Source: an uncultured Paraprevotella sp. (GTDB taxonomy: Bacteria > Bacteroidota > Bacteroidia > Bacteroidales > Bacteroidaceae). From it: 64,000 nt of DNA. The notes beneath the pieces are model-generated. The model saw nothing but the letters and a program-made list of their open reading frames with translations, was not told where the DNA came from and did no database searches. The position numbers were made by a program, and so were the translations under genes. Shown here piece after piece: positions 35,041 to 43,509 of this stretch. The DNA lies in contig CAJUGV010000001.1 of assembly GCA_910586505.1 (NCBI GenBank), forward strand, positions 186,001 to 250,000, read 5' to 3'. How positions within the stretch are numbered: the first letter of the stretch is position 1; each line of letters opens with the position of its first letter.

Positions 35041-35633
35041 CCTGTCTTGCCGCTCATCTCCCCCGATACGGCCGAACGCACACGACTCAACGATTCCGGC
35101 GTCATCAGCAGATACGAAGCCATATCATTGACCGACGCACGGCTGGCCACGGAAGGAAATTCCCTCAAAAAACGCCGGTAACGTTCGCGAGCCGATTCGA
35201 AACGCCACGAGTCGGCTTTCACCTGATGCAGGATAAGATTGTTCTCAAGAAAGCTACGCAACCACTCGGCGATTCCTTTGTGCACCAGCGAAAGCTCCAC
35301 AAGCCCGGCATACGGTATCATGCAAAGTTCGCTATTCTCCAGTGCTTCCATCATCAGATGAGACGGCTTGTTCCTGAAGATACTCTCAATACAATAGGCC
35401 ACGTTACCTTCACAAGTAAAATGCTCCGTAATCTCCCGCCCGTTCTTGAAATAGAACTGGCGCAGTAATCCCTTGCACACATAAAACATATAACGACATA
35501 TCTGCCCGTCCTTCACCACCATCTGCTTCTTCCGAACCTTCTGGATAACAAGAATGTCCGATAACACCCGACGTTCTTCCTCGGATAAAACAGCAAACGA
35601 GGGAACTTTGTCTGCGATACAATTGGATTCCAT
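35025..35633 (-). CDS. Crp/Fnr family transcriptional regulator
   Basis: A 202-residue regulator with an N-terminal cyclic-nucleotide-type sensor barrel (RKKQMVVKDGQICRYMFYVC, FYFKNGREITEHFTCEG) and a C-terminal helix-turn-helix (ASVNDMASYLLMTPESLSRV). The N-terminus lacks the cysteine cluster of oxygen-sensing FNR, so it is not a classic iron-sulfur sensor; the ligand is unknown. The ATG at 35633 gives the normal family length, while longer in-frame extensions add a hydrophobic non-family stretch. It diverges from xylB, and the 217-base gap between them has an FNR/CRP-like palindrome at 35711-35728, so self-control or control of the xylose genes is possible. Confidence 0.88.
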   Translation of the reverse strand: MESNCIADKVPSFAVLSEEERRVLSDILVIQKVRKKQMVVKDGQICRYMFYVCKGLLRQFYFKNGREITEHFTCEGNVAYCIESIFRNKPSHLMMEALENSELCMIPYAGLVELSLVHKGIAEWLRSFLENNLILHQVKADSWRFESARERYRRFLREFPSVASRASVNDMASYLLMTPESLSRVRSAVSGEMSGKTGKTDP

Positions 35634-35710
35634 TATGTTCCTCACTTTAGATTTCCTTTGGACGAAGATACGCATTTTCCAACAAAAACCGGCTGCTACA
35701 GGATTCATAA

Positions 35711-35728
35711 TTCTGATATAAATCAGAA
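35711..35728. promoter_or_regulatory. Candidate Crp/Fnr-type operator
   Basis: TTCTGATATAAATCAGAA is a perfect 7+7 palindrome with a four-base centre, of the same form as the FNR box TTGAT-N4-ATCAA. It lies between the divergent Crp/Fnr regulator and xylB. Its centre is about 63 bases upstream of a start predicted from TATCTTCG (minus strand, 35670-35663), close to the -61.5 position used by class I Crp activators. Confidence 0.5.
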
Positions 35729-35797
35729 AAACGGTTTCTCGCGTTTTTTCGCAAGCTTTTTTAACCTCCGTAAACATCCACAAAAGAGATTCTCACT

Positions 35798-35805
35798 TAT
35801 ATTTG
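35798..35805 (+). promoter_or_regulatory. -7 element of the xylBA promoter
   Basis: TATATTTG matches TAnnTTTG, with a predicted start near 35812 and a leader of about 38 bases to the xylB ATG at 35850. Confidence 0.5.
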
Positions 35806-35849
35806 CATTTATCAATATCATAGTAAAAACAAAAAACACATTTCTCGTT

Positions 35850-37400
35850 ATGTATTTGATTGGTTATGACATAGGCAGTTCTTCCGTCAAGGCTTGCATA
35901 ATAGATGCACAAAGCGGAAAAACGCTGGGTGCCGCCTTTTATCCCAAGCAAGAAGCCTCCATCCTGAGCCATAAAGCCGGATGGGCCGAGCAAGAACCCG
36001 AATCATGGTGGAACTATCTGAAGAACGCCACCGCAGAGGCCATGGCTGCGGCAGCGGCAAAAGCCGGTTGCAGCCAAGCCGCTCTGAGAGAAGGGCTGAC
36101 CGCCATCGGCATCAGCTATCAGATGCACGGCCTGGTGTGCGTAGACAAAAACCATAAAGCCTTGCGTCCCGCCATTATCTGGTGCGACTCGCGTGCCGTT
36201 CCCTACGGACAGGAAGCCATGGAAACGTTAGGCCATGACTTTTGCCTGAATCATCTGCTCAACTCTCCCGGCAATTTCACGGCCAGCAAACTGGCATGGG
36301 TGAAAGAACATGAGCCCGAGATTTTTGAACAAACAGCCAAAATCATGCTGCCCGGCGACTACATCGCCATGCGGCTTACCGATACGATATGCACCACCGT
36401 TTCCGGCCTTTCGGAAGGAATGTTCTGGGATTTCAAGAATAACCGTATATGCCGTGAGCTGATGGACTACTATGGATTCGGCATGGATCTGATTCCCGAA
36501 ATACGCCCCACATTCAGTGAGCAGGGACGGGTAACGGCGGCCGTAGCCGAAGAACTGGGAATCAAGCCCGGTATTCCCGTAACCTATCGCGCCGGCGATC
36601 AACCGAACAATGCCCTTTCGCTCAATGTGTTCAACCCCGGAGAGATTGCCTCTACGGCAGGCACCTCAGGAGTGGTCTACGGTGTGAATGGAACGGTCAA
36701 CTACGACCCGCTCTCGCGCGTCAACACTTTTGCTCACGTCAATCACTCTGCCGGCAACCATAACCTGTCCGCATTCCCTCACACGGAACAGACACGCCTT
36801 GGAGTGCTGCTGTGTATCAACGGCACCGGCATTCTCAACTCGTGGATCCGCCGCAACGTAGTACCCGAAGGGTGCACCTACGAGGAAATGAACCGCATGG
36901 CCGACAGTGTAGCCATAGGAAGCGAAGGTCTCAGCATCATTCCATTTGGAAACGGAGCGGAGCGCGTGATGCAGAACAAGGAAACGGGATGCGCGATCGA
37001 GGGAATCAACTTCAACATCCACCACCGTTGCCATCTGGTACGGGCCGCACAGGAGGGCATCGTCTTTTCCTTCCGCTACGGCATTGACGTGATGAAAGAC
37101 ATGGGCATGAAAGTGAACAGGATTCATGCCGGCCGGGCCAACATGTTCCTCAGTCCGCTATTCCGCAACACGCTGGCCGGTGTGACCGGAGCCACTATCG
37201 AACTTTACGAAACCGATGGTTCCGTCGGAGCAGCCAAAGGAGCCGGTATCGGCGCAGGCATCTACAAGGACAACCGTGAAGCCTTTGCATCGCTCGAACG
37301 GCTACAAGTCATCGAGCCTGATGCCAGGTTGCAGCCGGCTTACGAGGATTCTTACCAACGCTGGCTGAATGTACTCAGACACATCGAACAAATCCATTAG
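35850..37400 (+). CDS. xylB: Xylulokinase
   Basis: A 516-residue FGGY-family sugar kinase. MYLIGYDIGSSSVKACIID is the N-terminal phosphate-binding loop, YQMHGLVCVDKNHKALRPAI and WCDSRAV follow, and the C-terminal half has GINFNIHHRCHLVRAAQEG and the ATP-site GAAKGAGIGAG. With xylA 44 bases downstream it forms a xylose-use pair: XylA makes xylulose, and this enzyme phosphorylates it to xylulose 5-phosphate for the pentose phosphate pathway. The start at 35850 fits the family and the promoter at 35798; upstream in-frame codons lie in the promoter region. Confidence 0.93.
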   Translation: MYLIGYDIGSSSVKACIIDAQSGKTLGAAFYPKQEASILSHKAGWAEQEPESWWNYLKNATAEAMAAAAAKAGCSQAALREGLTAIGISYQMHGLVCVDKNHKALRPAIIWCDSRAVPYGQEAMETLGHDFCLNHLLNSPGNFTASKLAWVKEHEPEIFEQTAKIMLPGDYIAMRLTDTICTTVSGLSEGMFWDFKNNRICRELMDYYGFGMDLIPEIRPTFSEQGRVTAAVAEELGIKPGIPVTYRAGDQPNNALSLNVFNPGEIASTAGTSGVVYGVNGTVNYDPLSRVNTFAHVNHSAGNHNLSAFPHTEQTRLGVLLCINGTGILNSWIRRNVVPEGCTYEEMNRMADSVAIGSEGLSIIPFGNGAERVMQNKETGCAIEGINFNIHHRCHLVRAAQEGIVFSFRYGIDVMKDMGMKVNRIHAGRANMFLSPLFRNTLAGVTGATIELYETDGSVGAAKGAGIGAGIYKDNREAFASLERLQVIEPDARLQPAYEDSYQRWLNVLRHIEQIH

Positions 37401-37444
37401 ACTCAAAATTATTTCATAAACTTTACTTTAAAACAAACATTATT

Positions 37445-38761
37445 ATGGCACAAAAAGAGTACTTTCCTGGCATAGGAAAGATTAAGTTTGAAGGAAAAGA
37501 CAGCAAAAATCCTATGGCCTACCGTTACTACGATGCCGAGAAAATCATCATGGGCAAGAAGATGAAAGATTGGCTGAAGTTTGCCATGGCATGGTGGCAT
37601 ACATTATGCGCAGAAGGAGGCGACCAATTCGGGGGCGGCACCAAGACATTCCCCTGGAACCAGGGTGCGGACGCACTGACCGTCGCCAAACAAAAGGCCG
37701 ACGCCGGTTTCGAGATCATGGAGAAACTTGGCATCGAATATTTCTGCTTCCATGACGTGGACCTCGTAGCCGAAGGCAGTTCCATCGAAGAATACGAAGC
37801 CAACATGAAAGCCATCGTAGCCTATCTGAAAGAGAAAATGCAAGCGACAGGTATCAAGAACCTTTGGGGTACCGCCAATGTTTTCAGCCATGCACGCTAC
37901 ATGAACGGTGCGGCTACCAATCCCGATTTTAACGTAGTGGCACGAGCTGCCGTGCAGATTAAGAATGCCATTGACGCCACTATCGAACTGGGCGGAAGCA
38001 ACTATGTATTCTGGGGCGGGCGCGAAGGCTACATGAGTCTGCTGAATACCGATATGAAGCGTGAGAAAGAACATCTGGCCAGAATGCTGACCATGGCACG
38101 TGACTATGCGCGCGCACGCGGCTTCAAGGGCACGTTCCTCATCGAACCGAAACCGATGGAACCCACCAAGCACCAGTACGACGTGGACACGGAAACCGTT
38201 ATCGGATTTCTGCGCACCCACGGTCTGGACAAAGACTTCAAGGTGAATATCGAGGTGAACCACGCCACCCTGGCCGGACACACCTTCGAACATGAACTGG
38301 CTTGTGCCGTAGACGCCGGCATGCTCGGCTCTATCGATGCCAACCGCGGCGATTATCAGAACGGATGGGATACCGACCAGTTCCCCATCGACAACTTCGA
38401 ACTTATCCAAGCCATGATGCAGATTATCCGTAACGGAGGCTTCGGCAACGGAGGAACGAACTTCGACGCTAAAACCCGCCGTAACTCTACCGACCCTGAA
38501 GACATCTTCATCGCACACATAGCCGGTATGGATGCCATGGCGCGTGCTTTGGAGAATGCAGCCGAACTGCTTGAGAAATCCCCCATCAATCAGATGGTGA
38601 CAGATCGTTATGCCAGCTTCGACAACGGCAAGGGAAAGGAATTCGAAGAAGGCGCACTCTCGCTCGAAGACATCGTAAGCTATGCCAAAACGCAAGGCGA
38701 ACCGGCACAGACCAGCGGTAAACAAGAACTTTACGAAGCAATCGTAAACATGTACTGCTAA
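37445..38761 (+). CDS. xylA: Xylose isomerase
   Basis: A 438-residue metal-dependent isomerase that turns D-xylose into D-xylulose. WWHTLCAEGGDQFGGGTKTF, YFCFHDVDLVAEG with the catalytic His, NYVFWGGREGYMSLLNTDMK, FLIEPKPMEPTKHQYDVD and IEVNHATLAGHTFEHELACA are the standard metal and substrate blocks. Length and an N-terminal extension of about 50 residues fit the class II family common in Bacteroides. It follows xylB, and the pair ends in a strong terminator at 38799-38834. Confidence 0.97.
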   Translation: MAQKEYFPGIGKIKFEGKDSKNPMAYRYYDAEKIIMGKKMKDWLKFAMAWWHTLCAEGGDQFGGGTKTFPWNQGADALTVAKQKADAGFEIMEKLGIEYFCFHDVDLVAEGSSIEEYEANMKAIVAYLKEKMQATGIKNLWGTANVFSHARYMNGAATNPDFNVVARAAVQIKNAIDATIELGGSNYVFWGGREGYMSLLNTDMKREKEHLARMLTMARDYARARGFKGTFLIEPKPMEPTKHQYDVDTETVIGFLRTHGLDKDFKVNIEVNHATLAGHTFEHELACAVDAGMLGSIDANRGDYQNGWDTDQFPIDNFELIQAMMQIIRNGGFGNGGTNFDAKTRRNSTDPEDIFIAHIAGMDAMARALENAAELLEKSPINQMVTDRYASFDNGKGKEFEEGALSLEDIVSYAKTQGEPAQTSGKQELYEAIVNMYC

Positions 38762-38798
38762 CCCCATCCGTCAAAAAACGGACAACAACCGATATTCC

Positions 38799-38834
38799 AG
38801 GCCACCGTTCCGACAACATCCGGAACGGTGGCCT
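38799..38834 (+). terminator. Rho-independent terminator after xylA
   Basis: A perfect 14-bp GC-rich stem (38799-38812 with 38821-38834) with an eight-base loop, followed by TTGTCTTT, 37 bases after the stop. Confidence 0.9.
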
Positions 38835-38861
38835 TGTCTTTATCAGCCCCCATCCCCGCAA

Positions 38862-39795
38862 ACCGATTCAGTCCTGCTACCGACATTATACCGGAATCGG
38901 AGAGCACAATGTGACATAATGTAAGATTTTCCCACATATCACACAGACTCCGTCCATCCGGAAAAGTGCAACCAAGGGAACGAATACCGCATTTTTCATC
39001 ACCCTAAGCCCGTTTTTCCACCATAATTTCCGGCATATCACCGCATTTTACTGCGGTCGGAAAAAGAAAACCGTCCGCAAAGAAAAAAAATTTCGTCCGC
39101 ACAAAATTCCAAAACCTTCAACCATCCCTGCAAATCCGGCCCGACTGCGTGCAAAAAGAGTACGGAAAAAGCCGTTTTCTCTGCCCGTTCACTCCCTGAC
39201 ACCGTCCAAATCACAAAAACAAAATGTCAGAATTTTCCGACTACAAGTTCCATTCTTACGCACACTCCGCCCCAAAGCTCCATCATCAGCTTACATAACA
39301 ACCATTATTCCTCTACCCGGATAACAAAACGGCAATTCCCATATCAGCAGGAACAGCTTATTTGCAACCGTCTCACATCCTCCGCCCGAATACGTGCCCC
39401 ATTCAAGGCGCGGTTTGACATTTTGACAAATTACAGACACTCCTCCTCCTTTCCAAAGAATATCCAACCACCTAATATAAAAAGCACACAATCACCGCCC
39501 CGCAAGCGAATATAAATAACCGGAACGGAATCCTCCCGCACAAAAATAAAGAAAGAAGCAAAGTCGCCAACGGTTCAAAGAAAAAGACCCATACCGTTCA
39601 CGATAAAAAGAAACCAACGGAATAGATAAAAGGAAATGACTTTATACTTTATAGAAACGAATAAAAACGACAGCACCGGACTCCCCATAAGGCAACTCTT
39701 TTTTCGAAAATCCTCCCCGTTCGTATATTCCGACACTTACTCCCCAACCCCATAACAGATTCTAAAGAAATCAAATATAGAGAACCCTGTAATCG
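38862..39795 (+). other. Long gene-free region before the invertible promoter
   Basis: More than 900 bases hold no credible gene. The plus strand is poor in G and rich in A and C, frames are short and lack conserved motifs, and no tRNA-like fold is visible. The 15-mer ACAAAATGTCAGAAT at 39219-39233 is the reverse complement of 5408-5422, and a related TTTGACATTTTGACA lies near 39415. A regulatory RNA cannot be ruled out. Confidence 0.5.
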
Positions 39796-39828
39796 TTCTC
39801 TTGGAAGGAGACAGACCGGAGTTGCAGT
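39796..39828 (+). repeat. 33-bp inverted repeat, left arm of the invertible promoter
   Basis: It begins TTCTCTTGGAAGGAGACAGA and is the exact reverse complement of 39992-40024, with no mismatch over 33 bases. The identity stops sharply on both sides. Confidence 0.95.
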
Positions 39829-39939
39829 TTATTGATATACAACATTGTTGCTGACGAATCATACGCAAGAGGACAGAGAATTTGGTGTAAAGAGACAAAA
39901 AAAAGTTTGATAAGAACGTTAAAAAAATCCATTGAAAAG

Positions 39940-39971
39940 ATTGCTTATCTTATTGTAAACGTTTACATTTG
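39940..39971 (+). promoter_or_regulatory. Promoter within the invertible segment
   Basis: ATTG at 39940-39943, a 20-base spacer and TACATTTG at 39964-39971 match the -33/-7 pattern. Transcription would start near 39978, run through the right arm and give a leader of about 145 bases before the ATG at 40123. Confidence 0.7.
39954..39967 (+). promoter_or_regulatory. 14-bp operator-like palindrome overlapping the -7 element
   Basis: TGTAAACGTTTACA is a perfect palindrome with a central CG, the form bound by many LacI-family regulators. It covers the first four bases of the -7 element, so a bound protein would block RNA polymerase. The regulator is not in the window. Confidence 0.5.
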
Positions 39972-39991
39972 CAATGAAGAAACCTGATTTT

Positions 39992-40024
39992 ACTGCAACT
40001 CCGGTCTGTCTCCTTCCAAGAGAA
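39992..40024 (+). repeat. 33-bp inverted repeat, right arm of the invertible promoter
   Basis: Exact reverse complement of 39796-39828. It is transcribed as part of the leader in the present orientation, 98 bases before the start codon of the secreted protein. Confidence 0.95.
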
Positions 40025-40122
40025 GCACCGAAAAAACATGAAAAGACACCATCTTAATAAGAACCTGAAAGATAAGGTATATCGACAATAAATTAACTAA
40101 TTTCTAAAACTTATAAACACCC

Positions 40123-43100
40123 ATGAAAAAAAGAATTGTATGTGCTTTGTTCCTCTGCTCCATGCTGGGAACAACACAGGCGCAAACGGACGTAACGGCG
40201 GATTTCTTCGCCAATCCCTCGTTTGAAATTCTGAAAACGGCAGACAACACTGCCGATGTGCAAGTTAAAACATCACTCGAAAACGGACTGTTCGGATGGG
40301 AAGTTGCCTCTATGAGCAACTATCAGGTAGAAAGCGAAGAAAGCGGTTCGGCCACAGGATTTCCCGCAGACGGAAGCGGAAAGATCAAATCCTCTGACGG
40401 CACCTATTATTACTTCAACCGGCAAGGATGGGGCAACAAAGACTCTGAACTGAAAACCACGGCTACTCAGGAATTGCCTGCAGGAAACTACTACGTAACC
40501 ATCAACTACAAAGCGGCCGACTACTCCAATCAAAATAACGCCAACAACAACGGTACAACCATCGGTATCAGGGTAAACGACAGCGATGCGGCCATATTGG
40601 GAGAAAATACAGCCGTAAGACGCGCCTATTCCATCACCAACGACGGTTCCAATCCCGGCAACGACGCTTATATGGTCAATGCGGCGTGGAGCACATTGGG
40701 CGCCATGTTCACCGTGACGGAACCCACCAAAGTGACGGTGGCACTGCAACAGAACATGAGAAACTCCGGACGCTCGGACATCGCTTACGACAACCTCAGG
40801 CTCTATCGGATAGAAAACATAAGCGAAGAATCTCCTTTGGATGTAAGCGGACTGATTTCGGCTTCCACCGACTATGCCATGGGAGGATGGACCACGGACG
40901 GAGAAAATACATTTCAAGTCAATACATGGTCGACGGAAGGAAACAGCGACGGAAGCGGCATGACCACACCGTTCATTCAGAACTGGGTGGGAAGAGAAAA
41001 CAAACTGGGCAACGCAACCCTCAAATATACACTCACCAATCTGATTCACGGCACGTATGAAGTAAGCGGACTCATCCGCGTGCTGAACGAAGCGGGGGGA
41101 AGCGCACCGGCAGGAGCCGTCTTCTTTGCCAACGAAGGACAGACCGACGCATGCGCCGGAAGCGCCTGCACCAACGGAGTGTACGGAACATATTCGGTGA
41201 AGGCCACCGTGAGCACCGACGGAACCCTGCAATTCGGAATCAGAATCACAGACGCCAACTTCAACTGGCTGTCTCTCAAAAATTTCAGCATCCGATATCT
41301 CGGCGAGGCCGGAATGGACGCACTCAAAAAAGTGCTCACCGATAAAATAACGGAAGCTGAGAACCGCAAAGCCGACTCTCCGGCAGCAATTGCAGCCCTC
41401 CTACAGCAAGCCATCGACAGCGGAAAGGCCGTCGAAAACAACGAACAGAGCATCAACAACGCGATCGGTATGCTGAACGACGCCATTGCAAAGGCGGAGA
41501 ACATCATGCCTGCCACCCAGGAAGTGAAAGCCGTCATCACTTCGTCTCTGGAATATGAGGCACATTCTACAGCCACCGACCGCACACGCAACACACTGAA
41601 CAAAGCCATACAGGAAGCCCGGAACAACATGGACAAAGCCACGACGGCGGAAGAGATGTACACCATAGCGCAAAACCTGAAAAAAGCTAACGAAACATAC
41701 ATACTGAACGCCTTGCCACAGGAAGGATATCCTTTCGACTATACTTTCATGATCGCAGACGCATCCGGAAGCATCAACGGATGGAACAAAAACGTAAGCG
41801 AAGGAAACATACAGAATTTCGTATATAAGAAATCCGGCGAAAAGAACAACGGTGACCTGAAAGCCGACGGATTCATCGAAGCATGGAACGGAAGCAGCTA
41901 CACCGCCACTATCTCCTACACCAAAACCGGACTACCCAACGGCAAGTACGGCATTTCGGCATACGCCTTCACCACCGTGGGCGGAACAACCGCTTTCACC
42001 GCCAACAACACGGAATCGGCATTGGACAACACTACGGCCCTCTTCACCCATGCTATTATCAATGAAGTGACAGTAACGGACGGAACGCTTACTTTCGGAC
42101 TGAACTCTACCGGAGCAACCTGGATCGGTATCGGAAACGTACATCTGCAATACCTTTCCGGCTCTCTCGAAGATGCAAAGAACACATTGAAAGAAAGCAT
42201 TGACGAAGCAAAAACTACGGTAGAAACCTTATCCGTAGGCGCAGACGTATTTCAAATCCCCACATCGGCCGCCGATGTTTTGAGGGCTGCCATCAACGAG
42301 GCTTCGGGCACATATGAAAACAACTCGGAAATCATCCCCGTGAAACAGGCCGACGAGACCCTGACGGAAGCTATCGCGGCATTCCGCAGTGCAGAACTGA
42401 ACAAACCGCAGGAAGGTGAACGCTTCTATATTGTCATGAACAAGGAAGGCAACAACGACATCCACGAAAACGCCTGGACTTATATATTCGATGAGACCAA
42501 AACGAACGACGGGGAGTATAACCTGCAGTGGCTGCACAAAGTGAATGCCAACTATGCGCAGTCACTCATATTCACTGCCACCGGCGTAAAAAACCAGTAT
42601 ATCCTCAGCTTTACGGACGAAAACGGCACTCCACGCTACATCTGCACGCAGAAAGGCGGAGGATATGACGACAACGGACAACCCAGCGAACGAACAGACC
42701 GCATACGCGTCACTACCGATGCGGAAAAAGCACTGAAGATGAACGTTGTCCCCACAGCGCAAAACATCTGGAGACTGAAAAGCACAGAACAGGATTCATT
42801 TGTGGGAAGCAACGGCGACAAAGGCGTATTCTCTTCCAACAATGCCTGCGACCTGACTTTCGTGAAAGCCGAAACCGCAAAGATAAAGTGTGCAATGAGC
42901 CGTGCAGGATGGAGAACACTGATATTGCCGTTCAATGCAGACGTTCCGGAGGGCATAACAGCATACACCTGCTCGGAAACCACCGCCTCCGAAGGGGAAA
43001 CATCCATACTTGCATTAGAAGAAGTTACCGGTATGCTCAAAGCCAACACCCCTTATATCCTGTCGGGCAATGAAGGAACATTTGAATTCTCAGGCTACGG

Positions 43101-43482
43101 AATGGCCACAAAGGACAGCTATGAAAACGGATTGCTTACCGGTGTTTTCACCAACCGGACTTCTACCGCCGGAACGTATGTGCTCCAAAATCAGGAAAAA
43201 TACGGCACTTGCTTCTACAAAGTAGTCGATGTAACACCGGAAATAACGGCCTATACAGCGTTCCTGACCAAGGAAACCACAGCCAATGTAAACACCTTCG
43301 CCTTTATCCTGCCCGGCAACGAGACGGCGATCCACAGTGTCGCGGCGGAGAACGCTACCGTAGACGTATACAACCTTCACGGCATCCTCATCCGCAAGAA
43401 TGTGAAAAAGAACGAAGCCCTCAAAGGCCTGACACGCGGCGTTTATGTGATAAACGGAATAAAGAAAGCCGTAAGACAATAA
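40123..43482 (+). CDS. Large secreted modular protein with carbohydrate-binding-like domains
   Basis: A 1119-residue exported protein of unknown function. A signal peptide (KRIVCALFLCSMLGTTQA) should be cut before QTDVTADFF. About residues 22-230 and 235-395 look like two galactose-binding-type jelly-roll domains (FFANPSFEI, then LPAGNYYVTINYKAADYS and IAYDNLRLYRI). Residues about 395-535 are helical FIVAR-like repeats (AIAALLQQAIDSGKAVENNE), about 540-690 a third jelly-roll, about 690-750 helical again, and about 760-890 a ricin-like or lectin-like region (ERFYIVMNKEG, PRYICTQKGGG). The C-terminal 60 residues resemble a Por-type sorting tail (VDVYNLHGILIRKN, LKGLTRGVYVINGIKKA), although Bacteroides lack a known type IX system. 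It follows the invertible promoter, has no SusC/SusD neighbour, and is followed by a small gene 27 bases later. A glycan- or host-binding surface role is inferred. Confidence 0.75.
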   Translation: MKKRIVCALFLCSMLGTTQAQTDVTADFFANPSFEILKTADNTADVQVKTSLENGLFGWEVASMSNYQVESEESGSATGFPADGSGKIKSSDGTYYYFNRQGWGNKDSELKTTATQELPAGNYYVTINYKAADYSNQNNANNNGTTIGIRVNDSDAAILGENTAVRRAYSITNDGSNPGNDAYMVNAAWSTLGAMFTVTEPTKVTVALQQNMRNSGRSDIAYDNLRLYRIENISEESPLDVSGLISASTDYAMGGWTTDGENTFQVNTWSTEGNSDGSGMTTPFIQNWVGRENKLGNATLKYTLTNLIHGTYEVSGLIRVLNEAGGSAPAGAVFFANEGQTDACAGSACTNGVYGTYSVKATVSTDGTLQFGIRITDANFNWLSLKNFSIRYLGEAGMDALKKVLTDKITEAENRKADSPAAIAALLQQAIDSGKAVENNEQSINNAIGMLNDAIAKAENIMPATQEVKAVITSSLEYEAHSTATDRTRNTLNKAIQEARNNMDKATTAEEMYTIAQNLKKANETYILNALPQEGYPFDYTFMIADASGSINGWNKNVSEGNIQNFVYKKSGEKNNGDLKADGFIEAWNGSSYTATISYTKTGLPNGKYGISAYAFTTVGGTTAFTANNTESALDNTTALFTHAIINEVTVTDGTLTFGLNSTGATWIGIGNVHLQYLSGSLEDAKNTLKESIDEAKTTVETLSVGADVFQIPTSAADVLRAAINEASGTYENNSEIIPVKQADETLTEAIAAFRSAELNKPQEGERFYIVMNKEGNNDIHENAWTYIFDETKTNDGEYNLQWLHKVNANYAQSLIFTATGVKNQYILSFTDENGTPRYICTQKGGGYDDNGQPSERTDRIRVTTDAEKALKMNVVPTAQNIWRLKSTEQDSFVGSNGDKGVFSSNNACDLTFVKAETAKIKCAMSRAGWRTLILPFNADVPEGITAYTCSETTASEGETSILALEEVTGMLKANTPYILSGNEGTFEFSGYGMATKDSYENGLLTGVFTNRTSTAGTYVLQNQEKYGTCFYKVVDVTPEITAYTAFLTKETTANVNTFAFILPGNETAIHSVAAENATVDVYNLHGILIRKNVKKNEALKGLTRGVYVINGIKKAVRQ

Positions 43483-43509
43483 TGTTCAATTCTAAAAAAA
43501 TAAAAAACA

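Larger units (their letters stand above)
39829..39991 (+). promoter_or_regulatory. Putative invertible (phase-variable) promoter segment
   Basis: The 163 bases between the two perfect 33-base arms carry one good promoter, pointing right toward the secreted-protein gene at 40123, and no comparable promoter on the other strand. Size, arm length and content match the recombinase-flipped promoters of Bacteroides capsule and surface-protein genes. In this orientation the downstream genes would be on; a flip would point transcription at the gene-free region. No invertase gene lies beside it, as expected if a global enzyme of the Mpi type acts on it. Confidence 0.8.

Noticed and set aside
37604..38767. 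387-codon open frame on the minus strand opposite xylA
   Set aside because: Antisense shadow of a clear xylose isomerase, explained by codon bias; no family motifs.
39291..39491. 66-codon minus-strand frame in the gene-free region before the invertible promoter
   Set aside because: No ribosome-binding site, promoter or recognisable pattern; kept only as a reminder that a small protein cannot be fully excluded.
40273..41232. 319-codon minus-strand frame inside the large secreted-protein gene
   Set aside because: Composition is that of a reverse read of a repetitive beta-rich protein (many G, V, C, S) and it has no start signal or promoter.
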